Positions 19,242 through 29,642 are shown, numbered from the stretch's first letter. The stretch is DNA of 64,000 nt from Methylotenera oryzisoli (GCA_945907735.1 CAMDTL010000007.1:19868-83867); one strand, 5' to 3'. Program-made: numbers and translations. Notes: generated by a model from the sequence alone, not told the origin.

Positions 19242-19719
19242 TCCAATGCCTTGAAGCAAATTCGTTCTTAGTTCATCTGTGCTATTTGGAAAAGCTAAGA
19301 AAGTAAAGTAGGCTGATTGTATCGCTTCTACTTGAATACCTGAGTTGACAACAGCGCGCACCATGCGCGGACCAATGACACAAAGCACACCAAAATGTGC
19401 ATCATCATCACGAATCTGTTTGGCCGTTTGCGTGGCATTGGCACCCGTAAACACCATGTATTTATTGGGCTTAAACCGTTTTAGAGTACTCCGATAAGGG
19501 ACACACGCGAGCATCAAATGCTGACTGTTGTATTAAGTCATACCCATGCGAGAATCTTCCAAGATTCTTGGTATGCCTCTCAACGTTAACATCAGAATAA
19601 GTTTTTTTAATCGCTTTTATAGTACTGCCTCGCGTGCTGACGAACACGCCACCCAGCTCACGATAAATCGCCATCAATGCAGGCAGTGCTTGCAACTGTT
19701 TAGTAAAATAACTAATCAT
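19227..19719 (-). pseudogene. Frameshifted, truncated glycerophosphotransferase-like gene
   Basis: Two overlapping minus-strand frames encode successive parts of one protein. The first (19719 to about 19505) has FTKQLQALPALMAIYRELGG and HTKNLGRFSHGYDLIQQSAF. The second (about 19517-19227) has VPYRSTLKRFKPNKYMVFTG and VCVIGPRMV-like residues. A single frameshift near 19505 would join them. Together they cover about 160 residues, much less than a full CDP-glycerol glycerophosphotransferase-type enzyme, which they resemble. The family call is from pattern memory and is tentative. Confidence 0.6.
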
Positions 19720-19737
19720 TTTTTAACTCTATAATAC

Positions 19738-21060
19738 TTAGCGTCCAATTGGATAATAAGTAAAACCTAATTGTCGCACTAGCTTTGGATCAAACAAGTT
19801 ACGCCCATCAAATATCACGCTCGACTTAAGATGTTGCTTGATAGCGTCAAAATCTGGGCTACGAAATTCTTTCCACTCGGTAGCGATTATTAAGGCATCC
19901 GCATTTTTTAGCGCTGCCACTTGGTTATTGGTAAGTGTCACTTTAGTATCCGCAGCGTATATGCGTTTTGCTTCGTGCGTAGCAACTGGATCATAGGCAG
20001 TGATGGTTGCTCCAGCGCTCAATAAGCCATGAATAAGAAAACGGCTTGGCGCCTCACGCATGTCATCTGTATTCGGCTTAAATGCTAAACCCCAAATTGC
20101 AAAATGTTTACCTGCCAGATTCTGACCAAAATGTTTTTTAATTTTCTTCGTTAACACTTGTTTTTGCACATCATTTGCCGCCTCAACTGCATTTAACACT
20201 TTTAAATCGTAGTCGCTATCTTTTCCCATTTTAATCAGCGCTTTCACATCCTTAGGAAAACAAGAACCGCCATAACCGCAACCTGCATATAAAAAATCGT
20301 AGCCAATACGTGGGTCTGAACCAATGCCTTTGCGTACCGATTCAATATCCGCGCTTAAAATTTCTGCCAAATTTGCCAGCTCATTCATAAAACTGATGCG
20401 CGTCGCCAACATTGCGTTAGCCGCATATTTGGTCAGTTCAGCCGAGCGCACAGACATCAGCACCAAACGTTCATGATTGCGCTGAAAAGGGGCATACAGT
20501 GTGCGCATAATCTCTATGCTTTGCTCATCTTCCGCGCCGATCACAATGCGGTCTGGCCGCATAAAATCTTCCACTGCAGCACCTTCTTTTAAGAATTCTG
20601 GGTTAGAAATTACGCTATAGGGGGCATCAACATTACGTTTTGCTAATTGCTCCGCAATGGCAACTTTCACTTTATCAGCAGAGCCAACTGGTACAGTAGA
20701 CTTATCAACCACCACCTTATAGCTTGTCATGTATTTGCCAATATTTTTAGCAGCAGCTAGCACATATTGTAAATCGGCAGCGCCATCTTCATCGGGCGGG
20801 GTGCCGACGGCGATAAATTGCACATCGCCAAATTCCACCGCTTTTTTAACATCCGTAGTAAATTTTAAACGCCCTGCAGCCACATTGCGGCGCACTATCT
20901 CAAGCAGCCCTGGCTCGTGAATCGGAATATCACCGCCTTCTAATATTTTAATTTTAGCGGCATCAACATCTAAGCAAAGCACGTTATTGCCCACTTCGGC
21001 CATACAGGCTCCACTCACCAATCCCACGTACCCTGTACCTACAATGGTAATTTTCATCAT
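19738..21060 (-). CDS. ugd: UDP-glucose 6-dehydrogenase
   Basis: Ugd oxidises UDP-glucose to UDP-glucuronate for surface polysaccharides. It is 440 residues long. The N-terminal NAD-binding motif is [19 protein letters not shown]. The catalytic Cys lies in [16 protein letters not shown] near residue 263, and the C-terminal UDP-binding domain has [14 protein letters not shown] near 325. Two ATG codons in a row (21060 and 21057) are possible starts. It is preceded on the same strand by the HAD gene at 21127, 66 bases away. Confidence 0.96.
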   Translation of the reverse strand: MMKITIVGTGYVGLVSGACMAEVGNNVLCLDVDAAKIKILEGGDIPIHEPGLLEIVRRNVAAGRLKFTTDVKKAVEFGDVQFIAVGTPPDEDGAADLQYVLAAAKNIGKYMTSYKVVVDKSTVPVGSADKVKVAIAEQLAKRNVDAPYSVISNPEFLKEGAAVEDFMRPDRIVIGAEDEQSIEIMRTLYAPFQRNHERLVLMSVRSAELTKYAANAMLATRISFMNELANLAEILSADIESVRKGIGSDPRIGYDFLYAGCGYGGSCFPKDVKALIKMGKDSDYDLKVLNAVEAANDVQKQVLTKKIKKHFGQNLAGKHFAIWGLAFKPNTDDMREAPSRFLIHGLLSAGATITAYDPVATHEAKRIYAADTKVTLTNNQVAALKNADALIIATEWKEFRSPDFDAIKQHLKSSVIFDGRNLFDPKLVRQLGFTYYPIGR

Positions 21061-21126
21061 CCACTCTTTGAAATACTAATGTTTATTCAGAAATTGATTT
21101 TACGTTAACACATACTATATCCATAA

Positions 21127-21840
21127 TTACTTATTGCCCCAAGTTTGCATAGTGGCGAATTTCGCTTTTAACAATTGCTGAATATTTGCCATTTCTAATA
21201 TATGATGGATTTGACAATACGCTTGCCAATCGTGCACCTCAGTCCAATCGCTGATAAAAATAAAATCTAGGCCAGCACCCGTCGCAGCTTGGTGATCATA
21301 TTTGCTATCGCCTAAAAACAAGGCCGGGAACTGTATATTGCCGTTAGTTTTTTCGCGCGACAGTACCTCTTCTTTTTGATCTGGTCCACCAAAAATACCT
21401 GCTTCGAACATTTGGGCTAAGTTATTACCTGCTATGTTACGGCGCGAAAAAACTCTTCTTAATTCAGTTTGATCGCCTCCAGAAAGCAGCATCCATGAGG
21501 CATGTGGCGTTGCCGCTTTTAGCGCTAACAATGCAGGTGCAATTTCACATTGCATCAAACTTTTATCTAAAATATCTTCAAACGCCTCTAGATATTGTTG
21601 TACTATTTCAGTGGTAACCGGCTGCTTTACAATCTCTTTTAAGTAATACTCAATTTTCCCATTGCGCGGAAAGCTGCCCTTCGCCACATGATGATCCACA
21701 AAAGCCTGCGCATGAGTATCCGAGCCGCCCATGCGTTTAGACACATTAAAATAAGCGTCAATCTTGGTTTGATTGCTGTTGAGTACCACGCCATCGCAGT
21801 CAAACACAATGGTTTTATATTTTGTTAAGTCCAAGTTCAA
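21127..21840 (-). CDS. HAD-superfamily hydrolase (phosphoglycolate phosphatase-like)
   Basis: A 237-residue haloacid dehalogenase-like phosphatase. Motif I is IVFDCDGVVLNSN (nucleophile Asp) near residue 14, motif II is LLSGG near 119, and motif IV is LFLGDSKYDHQAA near 183. The helical cap follows motif I. The substrate is not predictable from the sequence. It lies between the eda terminator and ugd and could be cotranscribed with ugd. Confidence 0.85.
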   Translation of the reverse strand: MNLDLTKYKTIVFDCDGVVLNSNQTKIDAYFNVSKRMGGSDTHAQAFVDHHVAKGSFPRNGKIEYYLKEIVKQPVTTEIVQQYLEAFEDILDKSLMQCEIAPALLALKAATPHASWMLLSGGDQTELRRVFSRRNIAGNNLAQMFEAGIFGGPDQKEEVLSREKTNGNIQFPALFLGDSKYDHQAATGAGLDFIFISDWTEVHDWQAYCQIHHILEMANIQQLLKAKFATMQTWGNK

Positions 21841-21855
21841 TGCTAAATCTCAATA

Positions 21856-21883
21856 AATAAGGGCTGCAAAAACAGCCCTTATT
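21856..21883 (-). terminator. Intrinsic terminator downstream of eda
   Basis: AATAAGGGCTG and CAGCCCTTATT form a perfect 11-bp stem with a six-base loop, 17 bases beyond the eda stop. It also sits just before the HAD gene start on the same strand, so it separates the edd-eda unit from HAD-ugd. Confidence 0.8.
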
Positions 21884-21899
21884 GTAATCTAAAGATGAC

Positions 21900-22541
21900 T
21901 TATGCTGGCTTAATAGCGCTGGCTTCTTTGGCCAATTTGGTAATATGCGTCCAATCCTTACGCGCCACTGCATCGACTGGCGTAAGCCAAGTGCCGCCGC
22001 ACACCACGACGTTTGGCAGGCTCAAAAATTGCGGTGCAGATTCAACCGTGACGCCGCCCGTTGGGCAAAATTTCACATCCCCAAATGGCCCAGCAAAACC
22101 TTTTAGCAAATTAATACCGCCCACCGCCACTGCCGGGAACAGTTTTAAAAAGAAATAGTCATCTGCATTCGCCATCATGATTTCTGAGCCTGTCGAAATA
22201 CCAGGCAACAATGGTAACCCGATTTTACGCGCAAACTGACCTAGCTCGCTAGTGTAGCCTGGACTGACGGCAAATTTGCAACCTACATCCAATGAGTTTT
22301 GTACATCTTTTAAATTGCGCACCGTGCCAGAGCCCAGAATCGCTTCAGGCACGTGCTTGGCGATTTGCTCCATAGCTTGCAGCGCGCAGGCTGAACGCAA
22401 TGTGACTTCTAATACTTTGATGCCACCCGCCAGTAAAGCTTCAGCCATGGGCACAGCATCTTCCACTTTGTTGATAACGATAACGGGGATTACTGGACCT
22501 TCTTTAGCCAAGTCTATAGTTTTTAAGCCTAGTGTGTTCAT
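21900..22541 (-). CDS. eda: KDPG aldolase (2-keto-3-deoxy-6-phosphogluconate aldolase)
   Basis: Eda splits KDPG into pyruvate and glyceraldehyde 3-phosphate. It is 213 residues long. VIPVIVINKVEDAVPMAEAL, GIKVLEVTLRS and GSGTV are present. The Schiff-base Lys is in FFLKLFPA near residue 134, with CPTGGV near 162. It lies downstream of edd in the same direction with a 175-base gap holding a repeat. In RuMP-cycle methylotrophs this pair serves formaldehyde assimilation or 6-phosphogluconate cleavage (established for the group, inferred here). Confidence 0.96.
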   Translation of the reverse strand: MNTLGLKTIDLAKEGPVIPVIVINKVEDAVPMAEALLAGGIKVLEVTLRSACALQAMEQIAKHVPEAILGSGTVRNLKDVQNSLDVGCKFAVSPGYTSELGQFARKIGLPLLPGISTGSEIMMANADDYFFLKLFPAVAVGGINLLKGFAGPFGDVKFCPTGGVTVESAPQFLSLPNVVVCGGTWLTPVDAVARKDWTHITKLAKEASAIKPA

Positions 22542-22582
22542 GTTTCTATTTTACCTGTGATATTAATTGAATTTTGAAGTTA

Positions 22583-22722
22583 TAAAATGGATTTCCGCCG
22601 GCGCGGAATGACAACCTAAGCTTTGATAATCAAACGAGTATGCAACGCACGAGCGCAGACAGTACATTTCTGTACGACAGGCGAATGCCACAAGGTGATC
22701 GGTTGATTTACGAAACTTAGAG
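22583..22722. repeat. Repeat-rich spacer between edd and eda
   Basis: The left part (about 22587-22613) has GGATTTCCGCC and GCGCGGAATGACA, a half copy of the CGTCATTCC-type element. The right part (about 22617-22722) contains GCGCAGACAGTACA and TGTACGACA. This resembles the centre of the element at 61905-61999, and its outer ends pair imperfectly (TAAGCTTTGAT with ACGAAACTTA). The edd stop codon falls at the edge of this repeat. Confidence 0.45.
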
Positions 22723-24531
22723 CCATGTGATTGCGCCTTCTTCGGCGGAAAGTACATTTTTACGCATCCCACCAAACAACTCGCGCCCAATCCCATGCGA
22801 ATTATGATGGCGTTTGGTATCAGATAATTCTACCGCTTCGCGCTCCGCCCAAGTATCCTCATCCACCAGCACGTTCAATGTGCCTACCGTCGCATTTAAA
22901 CGAATAATATCGCCATCGCGTATTCTGGCAATCGCGCCGCCAGCGCTGGCTTCTGGGCTTAGATGAATCGCGGCAGGAATTTTGCCAGACGCGCCGCTCA
23001 TACGACCATCGGTGACAAGGGCCACCGTAAAACCTTGGTTTTGTAGCACCGCAAGCGGCGGCGTTAATTTGTGCAGCTCTGGCATACCGTTAGCTTTTGG
23101 CCCTTGAAAACGCACCACTGCGACAAAATCACGCGCCAATTCGCCACGATCAAACGCTTGCAGCAATTCCTCTTGGCTATCGAACACAATGGCAGGCGCC
23201 TCAATAATGTGGCGGTCTTCAGGCACAGCAGAAATTTTAATCACACTGCGGCCTAAATTACCTTTTAGCAAACGCAAGCCACCAGATTCGTTAAACGGAC
23301 GCGCAACGGTGCGCACAATGGTTTCGTCGCCGCTTTCCACTGGATAAGGCTTCCAAACCAACTTATCGCCTTCTTTAACAAGTTGTTTGCCATATTCATG
23401 TAAGCCACCTTTGGCGACGGTATAGACATCTGGATACATGTAACCGCCTTCAATCAACTCGCGGATTACAAAACCTGGGCCGCCAGCGGCTTGGAATTCG
23501 TTTACATCTGCCTTGCCGTTGGGGTATATACTCGCCAATAAGGGCGTGGCTTTGGCAAGATAATGGAAATCAGTCCAATCAATAATAATGCCCGCAGCAC
23601 GCGCCACAGCTACCCAATGAATGAGATGATTAGTTGAGCCGCCAGTCGCCAACAAAGCCACCATAGCGTTCATGATTACGTGCTCGTCCACCAATTTACC
23701 AATTGGCGTAAAGTTTTTTTGTTGCGTGTTATTCAACACTAAGCGCACCGCCTCACGCGTTAAATCTTCACGCAAGCCATCATGCGGATGAATAAAGGCC
23801 GCGCCAGGCACGTGTAAGCCCATCGCTTCTAACAGCATTTGGTTGCTATTGGCTGTGCCATAAAACGTGCAAGTGCCCGCGCCGTGATAAGCGGCATTTT
23901 CTGAAGCCAACAGTTCTTCACGCCCGACCAAACCTTGCGCGTATTTTTCGCGCACTTTAGATTTTGAGGTGTTGTCGATGCCGGTGCTCATTGGGCCTGC
24001 CGGCACAAACACGCAGGGCAAATGACCAAAATGCAGTGCACCTATGAGCAAACCTGGTACGATTTTATCGCATACACCGAGCAATAATGCGGCATCAAAC
24101 ACATCGTGCGACAGCGCAATAGCCGTACCCATGGCAATGTTATCGCGGCTGAAAAGACTTAACTCCATGCCCGCCTCACCTTGCGTAATACCATCACACA
24201 TCGCTGGCACGCCGCCAGCCACTTGCGTGGTAGCACCCAATTTGCGCGCTTCGTCGCGAATAATATCGGGGAAAGCCACATAAGGCTGATGCGCCGAAAG
24301 CATTTCGTTATACGCCGTGACTATGCCAATATGTGGTGGTTTTTCGGCAAAAATGCGTAATTTATCATTCGTTGGCATGCCCGCAAACGCGTGTGCTACG
24401 TTGGCGCAACCTAGGCGATCTGGTCCTTTTGGGCGCTTAATAATTTCATCGACGCGATGCAAATAAGCCGTGCGAGTGGGTCGGCTGCGCTCGATAATGC
24501 GTTCGGTCACTTCTACATGCGATTGTTTCAT
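22717..24531 (-). CDS. edd: 6-phosphogluconate dehydratase
   Basis: Edd dehydrates 6-phosphogluconate to KDPG. It is 604 residues, normal for the IlvD/Edd family. Iron-sulfur cluster ligands are expected in [17 protein letters not shown] near residue 118 and [11 protein letters not shown] near 153; [14 protein letters not shown] near 220 carries another Cys. [20 protein letters not shown] near 515 is diagnostic. The ATG at 24531 is the first codon of the conserved N-terminus. Upstream (24532-24736) I see only a weak CCTAC/GTAGG inverted repeat. Confidence 0.96.
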   Translation of the reverse strand: MKQSHVEVTERIIERSRPTRTAYLHRVDEIIKRPKGPDRLGCANVAHAFAGMPTNDKLRIFAEKPPHIGIVTAYNEMLSAHQPYVAFPDIIRDEARKLGATTQVAGGVPAMCDGITQGEAGMELSLFSRDNIAMGTAIALSHDVFDAALLLGVCDKIVPGLLIGALHFGHLPCVFVPAGPMSTGIDNTSKSKVREKYAQGLVGREELLASENAAYHGAGTCTFYGTANSNQMLLEAMGLHVPGAAFIHPHDGLREDLTREAVRLVLNNTQQKNFTPIGKLVDEHVIMNAMVALLATGGSTNHLIHWVAVARAAGIIIDWTDFHYLAKATPLLASIYPNGKADVNEFQAAGGPGFVIRELIEGGYMYPDVYTVAKGGLHEYGKQLVKEGDKLVWKPYPVESGDETIVRTVARPFNESGGLRLLKGNLGRSVIKISAVPEDRHIIEAPAIVFDSQEELLQAFDRGELARDFVAVVRFQGPKANGMPELHKLTPPLAVLQNQGFTVALVTDGRMSGASGKIPAAIHLSPEASAGGAIARIRDGDIIRLNATVGTLNVLVDEDTWAEREAVELSDTKRHHNSHGIGRELFGGMRKNVLSAEEGAITWL

Positions 24532-24736
24532 AGGTGTTTAGTTTGCTTATGCTTTAAGTTACTTAGGAAATAACTGCTTAAAAGAAGAATTCACTGCCTC
24601 AATTATCGCTAATTGAGCGGGTTCAGTCAAATTTAACTCCTACATGATAATAGTAGGCTCTGTAGCGAATCGGTCTGCAGACATCATGGATATTGGTCTA
24701 CATGGCAGGTTAATTTGAATATTATTTTCTAGTCAA

Positions 24737-26470
24737 TTATTTCTTAGTAACGAGAATGTCTTCCAGCATCAAATACTCCAAATCACAGCCGTAGAACATA
24801 TTGAGCGCGTCGGTTGGCGAGCAAATCATCGGTTCACCGCGCCGATTAAGCGACGTGTTCAATACCACGGCGCTGCCACGCAGCTTTTCTAAATGTGCTA
24901 TCAACTCATAATAACGCGGATTCGTCTCATACGTCACCACTTGCGCGCGCGCCGTGCCATCCTCGTGCACAACTTCTGGAATACGCGATTTCCACGCGGG
25001 GTTCACGTCAAACGTAAACGTCATATAAGGCGCGGGATGCGCAGTTTGCAAAATATCTTCTGCCACTTTATCGAGCATGCTCGGGCAAAACGGCCGCCAA
25101 CGCTCGCGATATTTAATTTGCGCGTTAATGCGATCGGCCACGCCAGGAAAACTCGGATCACCCAAAATACTGCGACAACCCAGTGAGCGCGGACCAAATT
25201 CCATACAGCCTTGAAACCAAGCCAACGGATTCCCTGCCGCAAGCAATTCAGCGGCTTTTTTTGGTGCCGCTGCAACCCGCTTAAATACTGGTTTGGCGGG
25301 GTGCTGTTTACAAGCTTCTGCACATTCCTCAGAAGTAAAACTTGGGCCTAAATAGGCATGTTCCATTTTGTGGATGGTTTCACCCGCCAAATGTGCCGCG
25401 TAAGTCGCCGCGCCCAAACTTGTACCGTTATCGCCAGACGCTGGCTGCACGAATAATTCTTTCACATGCGGCATGGCGATAATGCGCTGATTCAGCTTCA
25501 CATTCAGCGCCACGCCACCCGCCATGGCAATCTTGCCAGTTTCCTTGATAATGTCGCCCAAATAATAGTCAATCATCTGTAGCGCCAAATCTTCCAGCAG
25601 CTTTTGCACGCTGGCGGCGTAATGAATGTACGGGTCGTCAATCTCATCACCGCTGCGCTTGGGGCCTAGCCAATCGATGAGTTTTTGCGTGAAATAAAAG
25701 CCCCTAGACTTTCCATCTGAGTCATTTTCTTTATAGCGCCGCAAACCGACGACGTTGACGTATTCGGTGTTCACAATCAGCTCGCCATTTTCAAACTTGG
25801 CGAGACGCGATAAATCGTACTTGGTCGCATCGCCATACGGCGCCATGCCCATCACTTTAAATTCGCCGTCCAGCATATCAAAACCCAAAAACTCGGTAAT
25901 CGCGCCATATAAGCCGCCGAGCGAATCGGGGTCATAAAACTCTTTAATTTTATGGATTTTGCCATGTTCGCCATAACCAAAAAACGTGGTGGCGTATTCG
26001 CCTTTGCCATCGATGCCGACAATCGCCGTTTTTTCGCTGAAACCGCTTAAATGATAGGCGCTAGAAGCATGCGCTAAATGGTGTTCTACTGGCACGAATT
26101 TAGCCTTACTTAAGCCTAATGCTTGCATAAGTTTCAATGACTGATCCCGATTGCGTCTAAAACGTCTATTCCCATTAAAAATCGCATCCAAGGCACGGTC
26201 TGGCGCATACCAATGGCGTTTGGCATAATGCCAACGCGCATTGGTGCTGAGTGGAATTTCCGCATACGGAAACGCCACAATATCGACGTCTTCAGGCTTT
26301 ATACCTGCCTGTTTCAAGCAAAATTTCGCCGCTTCATACGGAAATTTATTTTTCGCATGTTTATCACGAATAAAGCGCTCTTCTTCCGCCGCCGCGATAA
26401 TCTTGCCATCGATTAAAATCGCCGCAGAAGCGTCATGGCCTAATGCGCCCGCAAGTCCTAATACAATCAT
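24737..26470 (-). CDS. NodU/CmcH-family carbamoyltransferase
   Basis: Transfers a carbamoyl group from carbamoyl phosphate to a hydroxyl. It is 577 residues long. The N-terminal part has GLAGALGHDASAAILIDG, VEHHLAHASSAYHLSGF near residue 130 with the metal-binding His pair, and GIDGKGEYAT. The C-terminal YrdC-like part has FQGCMEFGPRSLGCRSIL near 425 and RERWRPFCPS near 460. Its place in an LPS core locus suggests carbamoylation of a core sugar, as known for heptose II in Pseudomonas; this is inference. The start overlaps the upstream kinase stop (TAATG). Confidence 0.9.
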   Translation of the reverse strand: MIVLGLAGALGHDASAAILIDGKIIAAAEEERFIRDKHAKNKFPYEAAKFCLKQAGIKPEDVDIVAFPYAEIPLSTNARWHYAKRHWYAPDRALDAIFNGNRRFRRNRDQSLKLMQALGLSKAKFVPVEHHLAHASSAYHLSGFSEKTAIVGIDGKGEYATTFFGYGEHGKIHKIKEFYDPDSLGGLYGAITEFLGFDMLDGEFKVMGMAPYGDATKYDLSRLAKFENGELIVNTEYVNVVGLRRYKENDSDGKSRGFYFTQKLIDWLGPKRSGDEIDDPYIHYAASVQKLLEDLALQMIDYYLGDIIKETGKIAMAGGVALNVKLNQRIIAMPHVKELFVQPASGDNGTSLGAATYAAHLAGETIHKMEHAYLGPSFTSEECAEACKQHPAKPVFKRVAAAPKKAAELLAAGNPLAWFQGCMEFGPRSLGCRSILGDPSFPGVADRINAQIKYRERWRPFCPSMLDKVAEDILQTAHPAPYMTFTFDVNPAWKSRIPEVVHEDGTARAQVVTYETNPRYYELIAHLEKLRGSAVVLNTSLNRRGEPMICSPTDALNMFYGCDLEYLMLEDILVTKK

Positions 26471-27981
26471 TAAGTCAACTCTTTATTGTTAAAAATGCCC
26501 GCTTTTTCAAGTGGCTCGAGGTCTTCGTAAACCACTCTAAATGTTTTCACAAACGCATTATACAGCGCATTGTCGTTTTGCCAGTTTTGCATAAAACGGC
26601 GCAAGTCGCGCACATGTGTACGCTCGAAAAAGAAGGCACTTTGATGTTGGCGCATGCTGTCCAAATCAATCAGAACAGGCTGAGAGCCGCTTATTTTAAG
26701 GTTGCTAGCCTTCATGTCACCATGCGAAATTTGTAGCAGATATAATTTATAAAACAGCGTAACAATATTTTTTATCGCTTTCGCACGTTGAGTTTTATCA
26801 CGTGTTTTTGCAAAAAACTGTGCGGCATCGAGCGCATCGACATACTCTGCTAAAAAGTAAGCTTTAGATTTAAATAAACAAAAGTTTCTCTGCTCAATCA
26901 AGGCGATAGGTTTTGCCGTCACAACACCCAACAACTTTAGCCGATGTGCATTTGCCCACGAAACTGCTGCGCGGGTTTGCCTAAACGCACGGCTGATACC
27001 ATGCCAAAAGCTTTTAATGTTATAGCGCTTAATGACGATTTTTTTACCGTCAATTTCAGATAGTGCCACCGTGCAAGTGTTGCCATTTTTAAGCAGATTC
27101 TGCGCGGTAAGTAATGTATCCAAATTGCCAGAAAAGTTGATATTTTCATATTCCCTACAAACCAATATCCATAAGCATCCCAAAGTATACTTTTTTACGT
27201 CTGTACATGACCTAAATACTTTTTTCTCTGCGTAATTACTGGCTACTTTTTGGCGATACGCATTCGTTAGAGCTTTAATTGATCCCACATCTGGCAACGC
27301 TACCCAGCCTCTTTTTTCTGCGTAAACATTCAGCAAATCAGCCAACCAAATCTCTACTTCCAACACATCAAATTTTGACAATAAAACACACAAATTTTGC
27401 AGCGCTTGCTGCTGGCTTAAGCGCGTAAATTTGCGAATACCATCACCATCTAGCGTATAAATCTTATTGTCAGAAACAAGAAAGTTTTTAAGGTACAAAT
27501 CAGTCTGTAACAAACCTGCGTTATGGTGCTTGGCGAGTTCATTCACTAAATTTTTAGCTAAGGCAAAACGCGTCTTAAAGACTAAATTCTGCCAAGCTTG
27601 CTCGGCATTTAGTGCATTTACAATGGCTTCGAACACAAGAATATAAGCATTATCTTGTGTTCGACCCTGAAACAACAACGCTGGCGAGGCGATTTTTGCT
27701 ACGACTAAATCAGTTACGCCAGCCAAATCACGGGCGAAATATTGCGCCGCGCGTACGCCGATAAATAATTTTGCATAGACTGTTTTTTGCTGCCAAACGC
27801 CCTTGCAAACCAATCGCTTATTGGAGATGACGCGCACAACCGCATCACATAGCAGATTTGAGCCATCACTCAAACTCAAGCTCAACACCAATTTTCCAGG
27901 TGCTGTAATTTCATGTAAGTCAGTCTGTTGCAAGACGCGGAAATCTTTCCAGTAAATCGATGACAGATACAACCACTTCAT
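26470..27981 (-). CDS. Tandem LPS-core kinase-like protein
   Basis: A 503-residue protein with two protein-kinase-like folds of the LPS kinase (WaaP/InaA/RIO-like) type. The first half has LLQTDLYLKNFLV near residue 158 and YTLDGDGIRKF, with Gln in place of the usual catalytic-loop His. The second half has ISHGDMKASNLKI near 420 and VLIDLDSM near 438, a complete catalytic loop plus metal-binding motif. The second domain is the likely active kinase and the first may be altered. Its N-terminus overlaps the upstream gene by 62 bases; a TTG at 27933 would shorten this to 14. Acceptor probably a core sugar (inference). Confidence 0.8.
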   Translation of the reverse strand: MKWLYLSSIYWKDFRVLQQTDLHEITAPGKLVLSLSLSDGSNLLCDAVVRVISNKRLVCKGVWQQKTVYAKLFIGVRAAQYFARDLAGVTDLVVAKIASPALLFQGRTQDNAYILVFEAIVNALNAEQAWQNLVFKTRFALAKNLVNELAKHHNAGLLQTDLYLKNFLVSDNKIYTLDGDGIRKFTRLSQQQALQNLCVLLSKFDVLEVEIWLADLLNVYAEKRGWVALPDVGSIKALTNAYRQKVASNYAEKKVFRSCTDVKKYTLGCLWILVCREYENINFSGNLDTLLTAQNLLKNGNTCTVALSEIDGKKIVIKRYNIKSFWHGISRAFRQTRAAVSWANAHRLKLLGVVTAKPIALIEQRNFCLFKSKAYFLAEYVDALDAAQFFAKTRDKTQRAKAIKNIVTLFYKLYLLQISHGDMKASNLKISGSQPVLIDLDSMRQHQSAFFFERTHVRDLRRFMQNWQNDNALYNAFVKTFRVVYEDLEPLEKAGIFNNKELT

Positions 27982-29617
27982 CCACTGAAATATCGGTCAT
28001 CTCATCTCTTTTAATGACTTTGTGTTGTGGCTTAATGGGGAAAGGTCCAGTTGCAATGGGGCGGGTAGGGCCATAAAGCCCGACAATGGGCACACTTGAC
28101 GCAGCCGCAATATGAAAAACGCCACAATCATGCGCGATAAACAGATCCCATCGTTTCATTAAAGCGCTTAAATCTGCAACCGTGGTTTTACCTACCAAAT
28201 TGATAGTATTAGGGACATTTTTCTCGAATTTTTTCGCCAGAAAAGCTTCATTATTGGTGCCAGTAATTGCAATTCTCAGATCAGGAATATGCGTCTGCAA
28301 AGCCTTGCCCAGCGCGATGTAGGCGTCGATAGACCACAACTTTTTATCGTCCGCCCGGCGCGAATAAAAAAACTTCCAGCCGTGCAATAAAGTCGTGCCG
28401 CAGCCCAAGTGAATATTGATTAAAACCGCATCTTTAGCCAGTGCATATTTTGCTAGCAGATTCTCAGCCGTTTGCGGCGTTTCTATCACATAATGTCGAT
28501 CCGCATCAGTCACTTCCACTTTAAGCCACGCTGCGATAAACCGCAGCAAATGTTCAGCGTGATGAATAGACTCTGTTGAAGGCGGTACCAAGGTGAACGC
28601 GGTTTTGATGTTGTCTAACTTTTTAAGTGCATTTTTGTTGAGCACAAAAACGTTTGTGTAATTTTTTGCCAAGTCATCAAAAACACGGCTTTTACGGATG
28701 ATATAGGCCTGCCCAATATCAGGATTGTTCTCAAACACTTCAGCGCTCAATTTATTTAGTGCAACCACGTCAATCTTGGCTTGCGGCAGATGTTTGCGTA
28801 ATAGTCGAATTGCCGGCGTGCAAAATACATTATTGCCTGTGCTGCTGGAGGTTAAAATTAAAATTTTTTCTGTATTAGCAATCATCATATTGTGCGTATT
28901 TTTCTGTGATTTTTTAACAATATAACGACATACCCATTTATGCCAAAGCGTTAAGCGCTCAATTTCGAAATATTGTTTAAAAAAATGTAATCGTTGCGTG
29001 CGGGTAAAGTTGTGGGTTCGATAATTAAGTGTAATTAAATCAGAAAATTTGAGACATGGAATAAAAGGCGTGACACGTGACTTTTCAAAATCAATCAACG
29101 AGACTTCTAATTTTTTGTTAATAAATAAATGCTTATCGTAAAGTGAGCGGTGTTGTACCTGCGCTTGATGCATGTTACGCACCGCACTTGCCAGCTGACT
29201 AATCAACTTACGCTTTGGCGTGTTGCCCTGCATTTTATCGAGCGAAACAAATCCTTCCAGCGCTTCCAGCAACAAAATGGTCTGTGCATTTTTACTTGCA
29301 AAGTACACTATATTTGGCGTACTCACATTGTGTTGCTTCAAGTGTTGAATAATTTCAAATTCGCGCAAAAATGTTGGTTCGCCTACAGCGGGATGTCGCC
29401 AACTACGGCGCATGTGGGCCTGTTGACGCTTAAGATAAAAGCCCTGTTTTTTGCCAAACTCATCCGTTAACTCAATAAAATTAACGCCACTCCAGCCGCC
29501 CCGCTCACGATTTGGCGGCTCGAACCAGTCGCCCGCATAACCCCAAAGTTGCTCAAAGCTCGCAAGCTTATGCTGTGTGAGTAAAGCCAAATGTTGTGGA
29601 GAAATACTGCTTTGCAA
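27920..29617 (-). CDS. Fusion protein: LPS kinase (InaA/WaaP-like) plus GT9 glycosyltransferase
   Basis: The N-terminal domain (about 1-235) matches InaA/Kdo-kinase-like LPS kinases: WGYAGDWFEPPNRERGGWSG near residue 25, YLKRQQAHMRRSWRHP, GEPTFLREFEII, a catalytic-loop equivalent QHRSLYDKHLFI and LIDFEKSR. The C-terminal domain (about 245-565) is a GT9 heptosyltransferase fold: ILILTSSSTGNNVFCTPAI, INIHLGCGT and FIAHDCGVFHIAAASSVPIVGLYGP. I chose TTG 29617 because AAAGGA lies six bases upstream; ATG starts at 29656 and 29689 are open but overlap lpxL. Confidence 0.82.
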   Translation of the reverse strand: MQSSISPQHLALLTQHKLASFEQLWGYAGDWFEPPNRERGGWSGVNFIELTDEFGKKQGFYLKRQQAHMRRSWRHPAVGEPTFLREFEIIQHLKQHNVSTPNIVYFASKNAQTILLLEALEGFVSLDKMQGNTPKRKLISQLASAVRNMHQAQVQHRSLYDKHLFINKKLEVSLIDFEKSRVTPFIPCLKFSDLITLNYRTHNFTRTQRLHFFKQYFEIERLTLWHKWVCRYIVKKSQKNTHNMMIANTEKILILTSSSTGNNVFCTPAIRLLRKHLPQAKIDVVALNKLSAEVFENNPDIGQAYIIRKSRVFDDLAKNYTNVFVLNKNALKKLDNIKTAFTLVPPSTESIHHAEHLLRFIAAWLKVEVTDADRHYVIETPQTAENLLAKYALAKDAVLINIHLGCGTTLLHGWKFFYSRRADDKKLWSIDAYIALGKALQTHIPDLRIAITGTNNEAFLAKKFEKNVPNTINLVGKTTVADLSALMKRWDLFIAHDCGVFHIAAASSVPIVGLYGPTRPIATGPFPIKPQHKVIKRDEMTDISVDEVVVSVIDLLERFPRLATD

Positions 29618-29642
29618 AAAATTTCCTTTAAACTGTCGAAGT

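Noticed and set aside
24637..24657. CCTAC/GTAGG inverted repeat upstream of edd as a terminator or operator
   Set aside because: The stem is only five base pairs with no T-run or known operator match.
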